Positions 9,825-18,049 of a stretch of DNA of 20,898 nucleotides are shown in pieces. The position numbers and the translations under genes are program-made. The notes beneath the pieces are model-generated. The model made no database searches, was not told the DNA's origin, and was given only the letters and a program-made list of their open reading frames with translations. Origin of the DNA: Calocera cornea HHB12733. Its lineage: Eukaryota > Basidiomycota > Dacrymycetes > Dacrymycetales > Dacrymycetaceae. The stretch lies in the NCBI GenBank assembly GCA_001632435.1, contig KV423915.1:430180-451077 (forward strand). Reading direction: 5' to 3'. Position 1 is the stretch's first letter. Every line of letters starts with the position of its first letter.

Positions 9825-11445
9825 TTATGCTGCGCGTCTACCACGTGCTCCTCTCGAGTATCCCCGTTGCGGCCGTCCGGATGCCCCGCGGTGTACATGT
9901 GTGCCTCGACTCGGTCCGGCGACGCGATGGGGAGGAGATCCGATTTGACCGGCTGACCCCACAGACGATGATCCTGCCAACCACGTCCCTCTTTCTCCGG
10001 CGGTCCAAGGTTTGATGTCTTTGAGCACATACTCTCCTGTCTGTTGGTCTTTATTCCACGCTTTGAATGGAATGGAGACCTTCTGCACCATGAGCGCGTC
10101 GTTGACAAAGGACAGAAGGAGAAGGCATCGGTAGCATAACGGAATAAGGGAATCAGGGCTAGTTTTGGGATCGGTAAACTGCGATATGGCGAACAGATTC
10201 TCGAATTCTTCGACTGATAAAGGTTTGGAGGGAAGGTTGGCGATGAACTCGTTCAGACCGAAACTGTCGATGCAGTTCATGGTGATCTCCATCTTAGCGA
10301 GCTTCTTCGCAGAGACTGGTGAACTGCCCCAATGCAATAGCCTACGCCGCACCGTCAGTAGTTACATCGGGATTAAAGAGAACACGTACCACAGGAAGAG
10401 CAGGATTTCTGCACACATGCAGATCTCCGAGCCGCCGACGGGCACATACTGATCGACGCAGCGCTGAGTTGAGCAAGCGGTGGCCACACATCGCTTATAT
10501 TCATCGAACTTCTCCTGCCCGAGTAGCTTCGCAAGGCACGCCTCACGGTGCTCTCGGTGGAGTCGCTTTGCACCCGTGATGTAAGCAGGCAGCCTGCGCA
10601 CCTGCGTGAGCGGAGTCGGGAGCGGAGGGCTCGCCATGGCCGTGGTCGACGCGACAGTGCCCGCGGAAGCCGTACTCGACGTTGTCAACGCAGCAGTGCC
10701 CGCTGGAGTCGTGTTGGCCATTGTCGACGCTCCAGTGCCGGCTGAAGCCGTGTTCGCCGTGGTCGACGCAGCACTGTCCTCGGTCTCCTCTGGAACAGTG
10801 CTCGCCGTTGGTGGGAGGGTGATCCCGGCTGGGACAAAGGACAAGACGTCCATTGGAAGACATGGCACGAAGTAGACGCGCCCGTAGCCGTAAGTGGGGA
10901 ACAAAGTACGATGCCACTTGTAGGCGAGTGTCCCGACCATCCGTGCTTGCATATCGTTAGTGGGTGGGAACGCGTTGGCTAGTAGGATATCTCGAAGGAG
11001 CGTAAGCATGCATACATTGCCATGCGACTCTCTTACCGATGGCGGACATGCTATCGCATATCGGAAGCGTAGCCTCGGTTATCGTGGACATTACAAGGTC
11101 TGTCTTCTCGACGAAGGTCGGCTGCCCGTTGGTCCGGCGAGTCGTTCGGTAGGGACCCGACTCGTATACCCTGCTGTTTCTGACGTTGAAAACGCGTCAT
11201 ACTATATTAGTCATATAACAGAGAAGCGGGAAGGTACAATACCTTGCCGGCGGTGTAAGAAGGCGCGTCGACAGATCGGTCAAGTACGGTTTCTGGTTCT
11301 CAAGCCGTGTCACGAGGCCCTTGATCGCCTCCTGGATCGACTGTCGAGAACCTTATATGGGTTAACTTTCAAGACCTGTAAATCGTTACCTTACCTTGGC
11401 ATCTGTTTTCGTAAACAGCGTCTGTATCGAGTCTTTGGCTGGCAT
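9825..11445 (-). CDS. Uncharacterised protein with 13-aa repeats and RG-rich tail (5 exons, 465 aa)
   Basis: Minus-strand exons: 11445-11395, 11340-11243, 11179-11037, 10978-10390, 10341-9825; total 1398 nt, in frame. Introns are 54, 63, 58 and 48 nt with donors GTAAGG, GTATTG, GTAAGA and GTACGT. The first Met of the joined frame is at 11445, with an in-frame stop upstream. The N-terminal third is helical and hydrophilic (SIQEAIKGLVTRLENQKPYL). Residues of about 150-210 are Thr/Ala/Ser-rich and built on a 13-residue tandem repeat. The following region holds clustered cysteines (CVATACSTQRC, EICMCAE) and a hydrophobic helix pair. The C-terminus is rich in RG dipeptides (RGYSRGARGRR), typical of RNA- or nucleic-acid-binding tails. 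I do not recognise the family. The Cys cluster might bind a metal or form disulphides. The Ala/Thr repeat is expected to vary in copy number between strains. Confidence 0.72.
10642..10806 (-). repeat. 39-bp coding minisatellite (13-aa repeats)
   Basis: Three 39-bp units at 10642-10680, 10681-10719 and 10720-10758 and a diverged 48-bp unit at 10759-10806 lie inside the fourth exon of the 465-aa gene. On the minus strand they encode 13-residue repeats such as TMANTTPAGTAAL and TTSSTASAGTVAS. All units are multiples of three, so length changes keep the frame. Confidence 0.85.
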
Positions 11446-12068
11446 ATCGTCGTGGGGTCTGCAGTGTGTGAGTCGCGCTCTGAGGATGTTCGCCGACTGT
11501 CAGTCCGTGGCAGGAGAGGACCCTGACCGTGGCCCTGGCTTGAAATTTAGCTTCCGGAAGATGACGTCGGACGAAGGGACCCTTCCTCAGGTTACTTAAC
11601 GTTAAGAAGTTAGCGCCGCATCGGCCCATCTCAAAGCCCAGTGTGTCTACAACAAAGACGTTTACCCTCGGCCGCATTGCGGAATTGTGATATATCGGGT
11701 AAAGGTAAACGTACCCAAAATAGAGATTGCCGGAAGATCGATTCAAACAATGAATCGCTTTGGGTACAGCGTGACAACGACACAGCCATGAATGCTGATG
11801 CCGCTCACTAAGTTGGGGGTTTAAGAGCAAGGTTATTGACATCCAACTGTCGGTTTCAGAGAATCTGAGAGACCATGCTTGCTACCGAGCCACTGCAGCA
11901 TGGTGTCCCTGTGTAGCGATGGACATCGAATGCATTGGTGCGTTACAAGTCGAATGGAAGAGATAGTACGGGGTGGTCGACATAAGCCAGGGGTGCCAGG
12001 CACGAGTGGCGTCATGCCGAGCACAAGATGAAGCATTGGGCTGGGCGCTATATATCCTTCATGTGCAG
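11446..12068. other. Intergenic region upstream of the 465-aa gene
   Basis: The first ~150 bp after 11445 should hold the promoter of the minus-strand 465-aa gene. A 157-codon minus-strand frame crosses 11369-11842, but it overlaps the promoter and first exon of that gene out of frame and is not supported. I see no RNA gene, strong repeat or conserved motif here. Confidence 0.5.
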
Positions 12069-12373
12069 GGAAAGGACGGACTCTACGACACGAAGACGCC
12101 GATAATGGTAAGTCTTCTCCCCCCTGGACATGATTATGGAAAGAAACAGAGCTTGCAGACAACGCCTAACTGGTGCCGCCCAAGGAAAATGCAATCCAGA
12201 TCGCTGTTATACGAATATTTCAGGGAACTGAAACATCAATTCGATCATCTGATTCCAAGAGTTCATGTCTGGGCAAATGGTCAGTTCCACAACTGCAGTC
12301 CCATCTAGTATCACTTGCCCAGGCCCTCACCCATCTCCGACGGCGCAACGAGCAGCTTGACGACTGTTGTTGA
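12069..12373 (+). pseudogene. Two-exon gene fragment (possible relic)
   Basis: A convincing splice pair, donor GTAAGT at 12108 and acceptor CAAG ending at 12184 with a CCTAACTGG branch site (77-nt intron), joins 12069-12107 to 12185-12373 in frame. The product is about 75 residues: a short N-terminal part (GKDGLYDTKTPIM), a middle part beginning ENAIQIAVIRIFQG, and a helical end (LAQALTHLRRRNEQLDD). A YAG acceptor at 12068 precedes the first exon, so an upstream exon is expected, but no start codon with a clean donor is evident. It reads as the 3' end of a gene whose 5' part is lost or not detectable. Family unknown. A short functional gene is an alternative. Confidence 0.35.
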
Positions 12374-13060
12374 GACGACAAAGACAATTAGCTCAACAAG
12401 GGGTCCATGAAGCTCAGTGTCCTAATATAAGAGTGAGGCAGTCAGCCAACTGGGCATGAGACGCAAGCCTATGGGTGTGACCTCGGGTAATAGCACCTGC
12501 ACAATGTGTCCGTCGGTACACTCTACCAACGCGGTTCGGGGGTTGATCTGCGGCAACGATCAGGAACCAATCCTGGCAAAGCTGTCATGATACGCACTCG
12601 CTCCTTGAAACAACAGGTGAGAGTGACATTTGCCCCAATGCAGCTCTCCAGTAATCGTCCATTGGGGCGGCGACGCGGAACAGAAAAGTCAAAATGGGGA
12701 TCAAGCAGCACCGGTGTCGGTGTCGTAGTGCCAGTATCGAGAGGTCCCTCTACATCTCTAGAAAGGTCCGTTGAATTCGTTACTGTGGATGGTGTGTGGC
12801 TGAGGGGGGGACTGGACATGCTAGGGACGATGGGTAGGAAAGTCGGGATGGGGATGGTATCAGGAAGTAAAGTGGACGAGTGACCCTCTACTGGCCTTGC
12901 AAGCGGGACACCCAGTAGTCAGACGATAATAGATCCGCCCAAACGAACAGATTTTGACGGATGCAGAAAGCAGAAAGTATCTCGTCGAGACTTGGGGCAT
13001 TCGAGAATGAAAAGTTGGAAGTGGGGAGGAATAATACGGTAAGTCAATAAGTTTGCCGGG
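12374..13060. other. Intergenic stretch, no supported gene
   Basis: Plus-strand 12506-12883 and minus-strand 12523-12819 and 12860-13093 are open, but they are mutually overlapping, low in complexity and lack coherent splice structure. The plus strand becomes increasingly G-rich from about 12780 onward. Nothing else is seen. Confidence 0.5.
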
Positions 13061-13345
13061 AGCTGTGTAACTCTCCGGGGAGGAGCAGGACACTGCGGGG
13101 TACTATGGGGAACTCAGGGATGATGCGGGGGAGTCAGGGACTCTGGGGGGGGCAACCGGACACACAGGGGCGCTGCAGGGAAGCCAGGGTCTTCGCCGGG
13201 AGGAGAGGGACTCTGCGGGAGAAGTAGGTGGGAAAAGGCTGGATAGGAGAGGTATAAGCGGTGAAATGCGGGTCTTTCCCGGGAGCTCAGGGAGCTCCCG
13301 GGGAAAGTGCCCATTCACTGGGTAAACACAGGGTCTTTGCGGATT
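13060..13345 (+). repeat. G-rich degenerate tandem repeat
   Basis: The plus strand carries a recurring short unit resembling AGGGACTCTGCGGGG, seen as GGGACTCTGGGG, GGGACTCTGCGGG, GGGTCTTCGCCGGG, GGGTCTTTCCCGGG and GGGTCTTTGCGG, with variable spacing. Many runs of three to eight G make this a strong candidate for G-quadruplex formation on the plus strand. The open frames on the C-rich minus strand (13103-13318) are Pro/Ser-rich by-products of the repeat. Confidence 0.65.
13278..13302. repeat. Perfect 11-bp hairpin with 3-nt loop
   Basis: CCCGGGAGCTC (13278-13288) is followed by the loop AGG and then GAGCTCCCGGG (13292-13302). TTT before the left arm and GAAA after the right arm extend the match with one unpaired G. 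It lies at the distal end of the G-rich repeat, about 370 bp upstream of the next plus-strand start. Confidence 0.85.
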
Positions 13346-13671
13346 ATACAGGATCTTGGATGCGAGATGAGTTAACGCCAGACCGGCTTCTTATATTGAC
13401 ACTCTCACGGTAGCCTCGCGTGTCACCCGATGGGTTCTGAGCTCCGTCACCTGTTCCATCCGTTGCTGTACAAGCTGCCTCTCTACACATCCCCTCTCTT
13501 TCCAGGCTACACGCTACACAATCGAGCCACTAATCCATTGTACCAACCTCCAGAACGGCGGCATTGCACGCGTACCTAAACTGGATCAAGATGTCGGAGT
13601 ACTGATCGGCATTTCCCTTTAAAGAACCCGGTAGCTGACGCTGGTGGCTTAGGGTCAGTGTTTTGAACGAC
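13346..13671 (+). promoter_or_regulatory. Upstream region of the 13.7-kb gene
   Basis: Non-coding, pyrimidine-rich in 13440-13530 (CTCTCTACACATCCCCTCTC and similar), as is common near fungal transcription start sites. It contains one ACGCGT hexamer at 13568-13573, the core of the MCB element bound by the fungal MBF factor at G1/S genes. The assignment is by sequence match only. Confidence 0.35.
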
Positions 13672-14755
13672 ATGGAGCAACACGGCGCCTATTTCCGACG
13701 AAGCGTTTCAATGTTCGACAATTTGCAGACTTTGATGCAAACTTGGTATGAGGAGAAAACCGAGGCCTTCGATAGCAACATTGTGCCCAGAGATACCCTA
13801 CAAGACCCGGAAGAAGACGTGAGCCAAGCTCCAGTTCGATCTTCAATATCTGGCGGTGTCATCTGGGCCCAGATGTCAGGATTGGAGCGATGTCTTGAGA
13901 ACGCTAGGCGTTTGGGTAACACCGCATACGAGGCAGCTGTGCTCGAGGTGAGATTGTGCTGTGTTCGCTTGAGTACAAATTTGGCTTACGGCTCATATGG
14001 GCCTGTCGTGGGGCCCGTGATGCGGTGCAATCAGATTACAACTACGTGAACTTCCTGCTTGACTCGATTCACATTTGTCCCAATGCCCCTTGTTCATGTG
14101 AGGGGGAGCTACTCACGGGCAGTCAATGTCTGCGCAACCTTTGGGCTGCGCCAGAGTTGCCGCGGTACGCAATTTCTCGCTGTATCACCCTCCATCATGA
14201 TGACCGCTCATGCACAATAAGGGGTGCAACAGATGAAGCATGTTATGGGCTCCCAGCGTTTCTTTACTCGCAATGCAGACTGCGTCCTGAGCTTCCGTTT
14301 GGAGGCTTGTTGCAGCATCCCTTGCTAGCTTCGGTATGAACTCACAGCTCTCCGGCGTCATGTGGAACTGATGCATAGTGTAGTTATATGCTTTGATCTT
14401 CAATCCGAATGACACGTCAGACTTCATCGTGGGCGATACTTATCACTCGGTTGTGAGGCAGGTTGCATACATTTCCACACTGGTGAGGTTAAGCAATAGT
14501 GCCGCACGAGATCGATAGCTTACCTTACCGTTTCCCGTGTCTGCATAGCTGGCCGCAGCGGCGAACTGCGAACTACCGGACACTGAGCTGGATACCGACA
14601 ACGACGAGGACAACTTCTATCATGACTTCTATGACGGCCTTGTAGCGAGCTTTGAACGGGGCTCAATGGAAGAAATGACTCAGTTCATAACCGTTTTCTC
14701 AGTGGAAGTTGGGTTACGAATGAGGCTCATGTCGGAGGCTGAGGGAATAGAGTAG
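13672..14755 (+). CDS. Uncharacterised multi-exon gene, one junction unresolved
   Basis: Clear coding pieces: 13672-13947 (starts MEQHGAYFRRSVSMFD), an exon in a different frame ending at 14333 (likely split by a 57-nt intron at 14165-14221), 14384-14482 (LIFNPNDTSDFIVGD) and 14549-14755 (acidic DTELDTDNDEDNFYHDFYDG, ending in TAG). The last two introns, 14334-14383 (donor GTATGA) and 14483-14548 (donor GTGAGG), keep the frame. The problem is the first junction: GTGAGA at 13948 is the natural donor, but no AG within normal intron length gives the frame used by the second exon, which appears coding from about 13959. Either an unusual splice, an unseen small exon or a frameshift is present. The expected product is about 280-300 residues with an acidic C-terminal segment. 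Family not recognised. It converges with the clamp-like gene. Confidence 0.5.
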
Positions 14756-14981
14756 CAAGCAGACCACGGGTTGTGTATGTTTCTGAAGTGATCAACTTGA
14801 AGCAGATAATCATCACGTTGGATTGTTAAAGTAGAGTGACTACCACGGAAGGTACCAGGTAAGGTTGAAAGAACATAGGGTGAAATGAAAACATGCGATC
14901 AGAGCTAAGAGGCAATCTGCCAGGAGCTGCTGCTTGTTGAATAGGGAACTTGAATGAGGGAGATTAAGTATTCGGGTTCAG
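14756..14981. other. Short convergent intergenic region
   Basis: 226 bp between the stop codons of the two convergent genes. It is AT-richer than its surroundings and presumably holds both 3' ends. No inverted repeat or RNA gene was noticed. Confidence 0.5.
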
Positions 14982-16912
14982 TCAGATTTGAAAGTAGGCC
15001 CGACGCTCTGGCCGGAGACGATCAAGAAGACGACGGAACTCCTTGTCCGTCTCAGTCTCGGAGCGTATGAGGCTGAATCGCCGTGCGCGTTTCGGAGAAG
15101 TGCCTTCCTTTGGGGAAGCGGGCCGTTTGCTTGAGAGATGGTGGGTGGATGAGGTATTGAGCTGGTCCGGAGAGGACGGAACGACAGTACTATCAAGATG
15201 CTTCTTCGTACGATCGTCAGAATCGGACGAGAATGGACCTGCTGACGTGGTAGATAGCGAGCTGGTAGATGGGATGTTATGCCGCAGGTTGGAGGGTGTC
15301 TTGACTTCATATGAACTCTTCGAACGTGAAGGAGGGGGATTGCTGGTTGATTGAGGAGGATGCCACGATGGTGATTGGGAGTGGGGTGAAAGGGTTTGGA
15401 GGTTGGATAGGGGATAATGGGAAGGTGCCTGATGTACCTTGCGTGGCAGGGCGGCAATTCTAGACTTGTCGAACTGACGTGGAGACGTGTCAGGCAAGGG
15501 AGTGTTCGAAGGGGACATGCCGGTCATCGGAGCGGCGCCCTCTTGCGCGGAAGGTAACTGCGAGCGTGACGGGGGAAGGGAAGCAGTAAGATTGCGAGGC
15601 AGATTCTCGTGTATAATAGTCGTAGGATACGTATTTGTTTGTGTAGAGCTGGTAATAGGGGAGTGCGAGCTGGAAGGACCATGCATATACTGAAGTCTGT
15701 CAGTGCGATACGACTGGAAGGAGGAGGTAGGAATGATGGGTGCTTGTACGTCAATCGACTCTGTCGGTAACAGTTGCTGTACGGCTTCATGATTGACGGA
15801 AATCACATAGTTAACGGACCAAGCGAAGACCTGTTCAGGTCGTGGGCGTATATGCACCACAAAGGGCGCATCAAACTGACGAGGAAGGTAAAAGGTGATT
15901 CCGGTGTGAAGTACGTGAGAAGGATAGAGTGCAACCTGAGTTGAAGTAAGTGACTTTGCTCTTAATCAATGCAACGATGCATACTGCAAAGTCCTCCAGG
16001 TTGCATGAAAGGGTTGGGGGCTCTGTATGATTATCCGAGATAGGGATGACGAGAGTTGATGGTTCGTAAGGAGTCGCTATATGCGGCAAGTTATGAGATG
16101 AAACTTGGAATGGGAATGGGGAACGTACTATAGAGATATTGGATGGACAGGGCTGTGGACGAGAATTCGACTGAAATGCGACCGGGAAGATCTGGAGTAG
16201 TGTTGCGTATTTCATTGAGCACCTGTCGGGCAATATTTGGAGGGAGGAATATGCCGGGGAAATAATGGCCGGGAGGGACAGGTGCTGGATGAGCAAGTTC
16301 GGACTTGAACAATGGATAGCCTCGTATGTCCGGGCGATGGATGTTATCTAGGGCAATGGTGTGAACGAAGGAATCAGGATGTATGCGTATGGACTGACCT
16401 TGTGTACCGAAGATGCTCGTCATGAGTAGGCCCAATCTAACTGCCTCCTTCGGAAATGGGAACCTTGCTACTGCTCCACCTGGATCCTGAAGCAAGAGAC
16501 CTAGCCCACTATGTTCATCGACCTGCAAATTGCGTTTCAGATCGTCGACGAGCGGCTGCAGGGTGACACTTCCGCTGGCGAGGGCGTGTTCATGCGCTAT
16601 GAGGGGTTGATCGTTCTTGGGGGTATGGGCGAAGAAGGCGTCTAACAGTGTAAGTTGACAGTAGACCGTATTGGATGGGGTGGAGGAAGAGATGCTAATC
16701 TGGAGAAGGTTTGAATGAGTAGATCGCACATGTCAGGTAGGTCTTGTAAATGACCTCGTCCGGGTGCGCCGCGACCGCAACAGTAGAATGAAGAAAGGCG
16801 ACAGACTGCAGGAGCAGGATGAAGTCTGGATGATTGGTGAGCGGTGGATTAGATCATCAGATGGGATGGGGGTACCTGGAACACGATCCTTGCGAATATA
16901 GTATTCAGCCAT
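14982..16912 (-). CDS. Rad9-like (PCNA-fold) clamp protein with disordered tail (5 exons, 574 aa)
   Basis: Minus-strand exons: 16912-16876, 16825-16755, 16699-16129, 16076-15985, 15935-14982; total 1725 nt, in frame. Donors are GTACCC, GTCATT, GTACGT and GTATGC. Residues 13-56 follow the opening of Rad9 N-terminal domains: hydrophobic helix (DFILLLQSVAFLHSTVAVAA), strand and turn (ISISSSTPSNTVYC), then LTLLDAFF. Residues 188-288 follow the second PCNA-like domain: LPPNIARQVLNEI helix, ISVEFSSTALSIQYL strands, NLEDFAVALYPSHVLHTGI helix, and TFYLPRQFDAPFVVHI as the last strands. Residues 310-530 are Ser/Pro/Thr-rich with many SP and TP sites; the end is basic (SPKRARRFSLIR). Rad9 with Rad1 and Hus1 forms the 9-1-1 checkpoint clamp, and its tail is phosphorylated to recruit the ATR activator. 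The usual His/Lys-rich strand around CKHGVVK-type sequences of Rad9 is not seen. A paralogue or another PCNA-fold protein remains possible. Confidence 0.6.
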
Positions 16913-17073
16913 GAGGATGCGGCTTCGAGACAGTGATGGTGGAGAAGAGGAATGGGTGGGATGAAGAGGACGCGTCGATGGGACGCGCGGCTGTGCGACG
17001 CGTGTCGCGTCGCCCACTCTGATTGTTCGGTATGATTGAAACCACATCCATCAACGGACAAGGGAAGAAAGTC
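16913..17073. promoter_or_regulatory. Upstream region of the clamp-like gene, with MCB-like boxes and a hairpin
   Basis: Within about 90 bp upstream of the clamp-like start lie two ACGCGT hexamers, 16970-16975 and 16998-17003. ACGCGT is the MCB core recognised by fungal MBF, which drives G1/S genes including replication and repair factors. The second box is inside a hairpin: GCGACGCG (16995-17002), loop TGT, CGCGTCGC (17006-17013). The hexamer also occurs in coding parts of this window, so two copies alone are suggestive, not proof. Confidence 0.45.
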
Positions 17074-17383
17074 ATGGCTACCACAGACCGAATTATCTCG
17101 AGGTACGTATGTAACACCCACAGTAAACGGTTGTTGTGACTTGACGCTCTAACATACAGATGCCGTCAGTTTCTATGAAGGGAATCATGATGGCCAACGT
17201 GAACGAATACTGCCAGGGACATAGGGGTGGGACGCGGACAGAACGTTGACCGTTGGTCATTGCTCGGGATTCAACAAAGAATAACGGCCGCAAACACGCA
17301 CACACCAAGAAGAGCCACGAGGATACGATGATTAGGGAAGCTTACTTGAAGGAGAGCCAGATTGAAAATCTGAAGAACCGCAG
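17074..17383 (+). other. Candidate 5' exons and introns of the small gene
   Basis: ATG at 17074 opens MATTDRIIS with donor GTACGT at 17103. The acceptors CATACAG (17159) and GTCAG (17169) follow a CTCTAACAT branch site. After 17169 the frame runs FYEGNHDGQRERILPGT and then stops. A different frame reads MIREAYLKESQIENLKNR up to 17382. No single phase-consistent path through to 17384 was found. Confidence 0.3.
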
Positions 17384-17758
17384 GTTGCTCTGTTGGGTTG
17401 GGACAGCGTTACAGCCGAGGACGGACTGGCGACGCGTACCGAGCAAGAAAGGAAATGGATAGATGCGCTACTTTACCTGGGGTCGACATATGAAGATCAA
17501 TATCAAGACGTCTTCAGAGTGCTCCTGAAACATGCCGGTTGGGTGGAACCGACCACAGCCGACGTACTGAACATGGTGACGAACCTGGTCGGCGATTTGA
17601 ATGCACGGGCCATTCACGGAGATCGAACGGGGGTCGGTGAAGCTTTTTTGTATGTCGGTCGCCGCCTTCACTTTGCAGCAGTGCTGCTTTCAAGCCGGAG
17701 TCAAGACACAGATGCGTACGCGTACATCTTCGACCACGATGGACATGATGAAGAGTGA
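17384..17758 (+). CDS. Small uncharacterised gene, 3' exon (5' end unresolved)
   Basis: The frame from 17384 to TGA at 17756-17758 reads as real protein: ALLGWDSVTAEDGLATR, then KWIDALLYLGSTYEDQYQDV, a helical stretch (VFRVLLKHAGWVEP, VLNMVTNLVGDLNARA) and an Asp/Glu-rich end. An acceptor CCGCAG ends at 17383, so earlier exons are expected. One candidate first exon is 17074-17102 (ATG, donor GTACGT at 17103, acceptor at 17169), but I cannot join it to 17384 without a stop. A minus-orientation reading of 17093-17308 is not coding-like. A weak alternative donor GTGAGA overlaps the stop codon. The predicted product is about 125 residues or more and mostly helical. Its promoter would be shared with the clamp-like gene. 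Family unknown. Confidence 0.42.
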   Translation, partial: VALLGWDSVTAEDGLATRTEQERKWIDALLYLGSTYEDQYQDVFRVLLKHAGWVEPTTADVLNMVTNLVGDLNARAIHGDRTGVGEAFLYVGRRLHFAAVLLSSRSQDTDAYAYIFDHDGHDEE

Positions 17759-18049
17759 GAGGATATTGTGTTCCGGTAAAAGTAGCAGGTCCGCGTACTG
17801 AGGTTGAAGAGACTGAAATCCAGTGTTGTTACCAAAGAGAAAAGATAACCATACTTGCACAATGAAAGAACATGATATGAAGGGCGGCCACTTCAGATCT
17901 CTGCTTAAATGAGTAGACTATGAAGAGATGCGACATGAGACCGAGTGGCAGTGCAGACACCAGTCACACAGACAGAGAGCGCTCTGTGCGAGAGTCGCTT
18001 GTTGTTGTTGCTCCCAATCCGCAGTGCAAGCTACCGACCCAACACTTCC
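17759..18049 (+). promoter_or_regulatory. Upstream region of the 626-aa gene
   Basis: 291 bp between a stop at 17758 and the ATG at 18050. Open frames enter from 17920-17945, but they start from non-ATG codons or lack splice support. A GTTGTTGTTG tract occurs at 18001-18010. No other regulatory motif can be named. Confidence 0.4.

Noticed and set aside
11369..11842. 157-codon minus-strand open frame
   Set aside because: It overlaps the first exon of the 465-aa gene in another frame and its promoter, and its composition is not protein-like.
13103..13318. Minus-strand Pro/Ser-rich open frames
   Set aside because: They are a by-product of the G-rich repeat on the plus strand; two frames are open over the same bases.
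15043..15354. Plus-strand 103-codon open frame
   Set aside because: It is the antisense shadow of the Ser/Pro-rich tail of the clamp-like gene.
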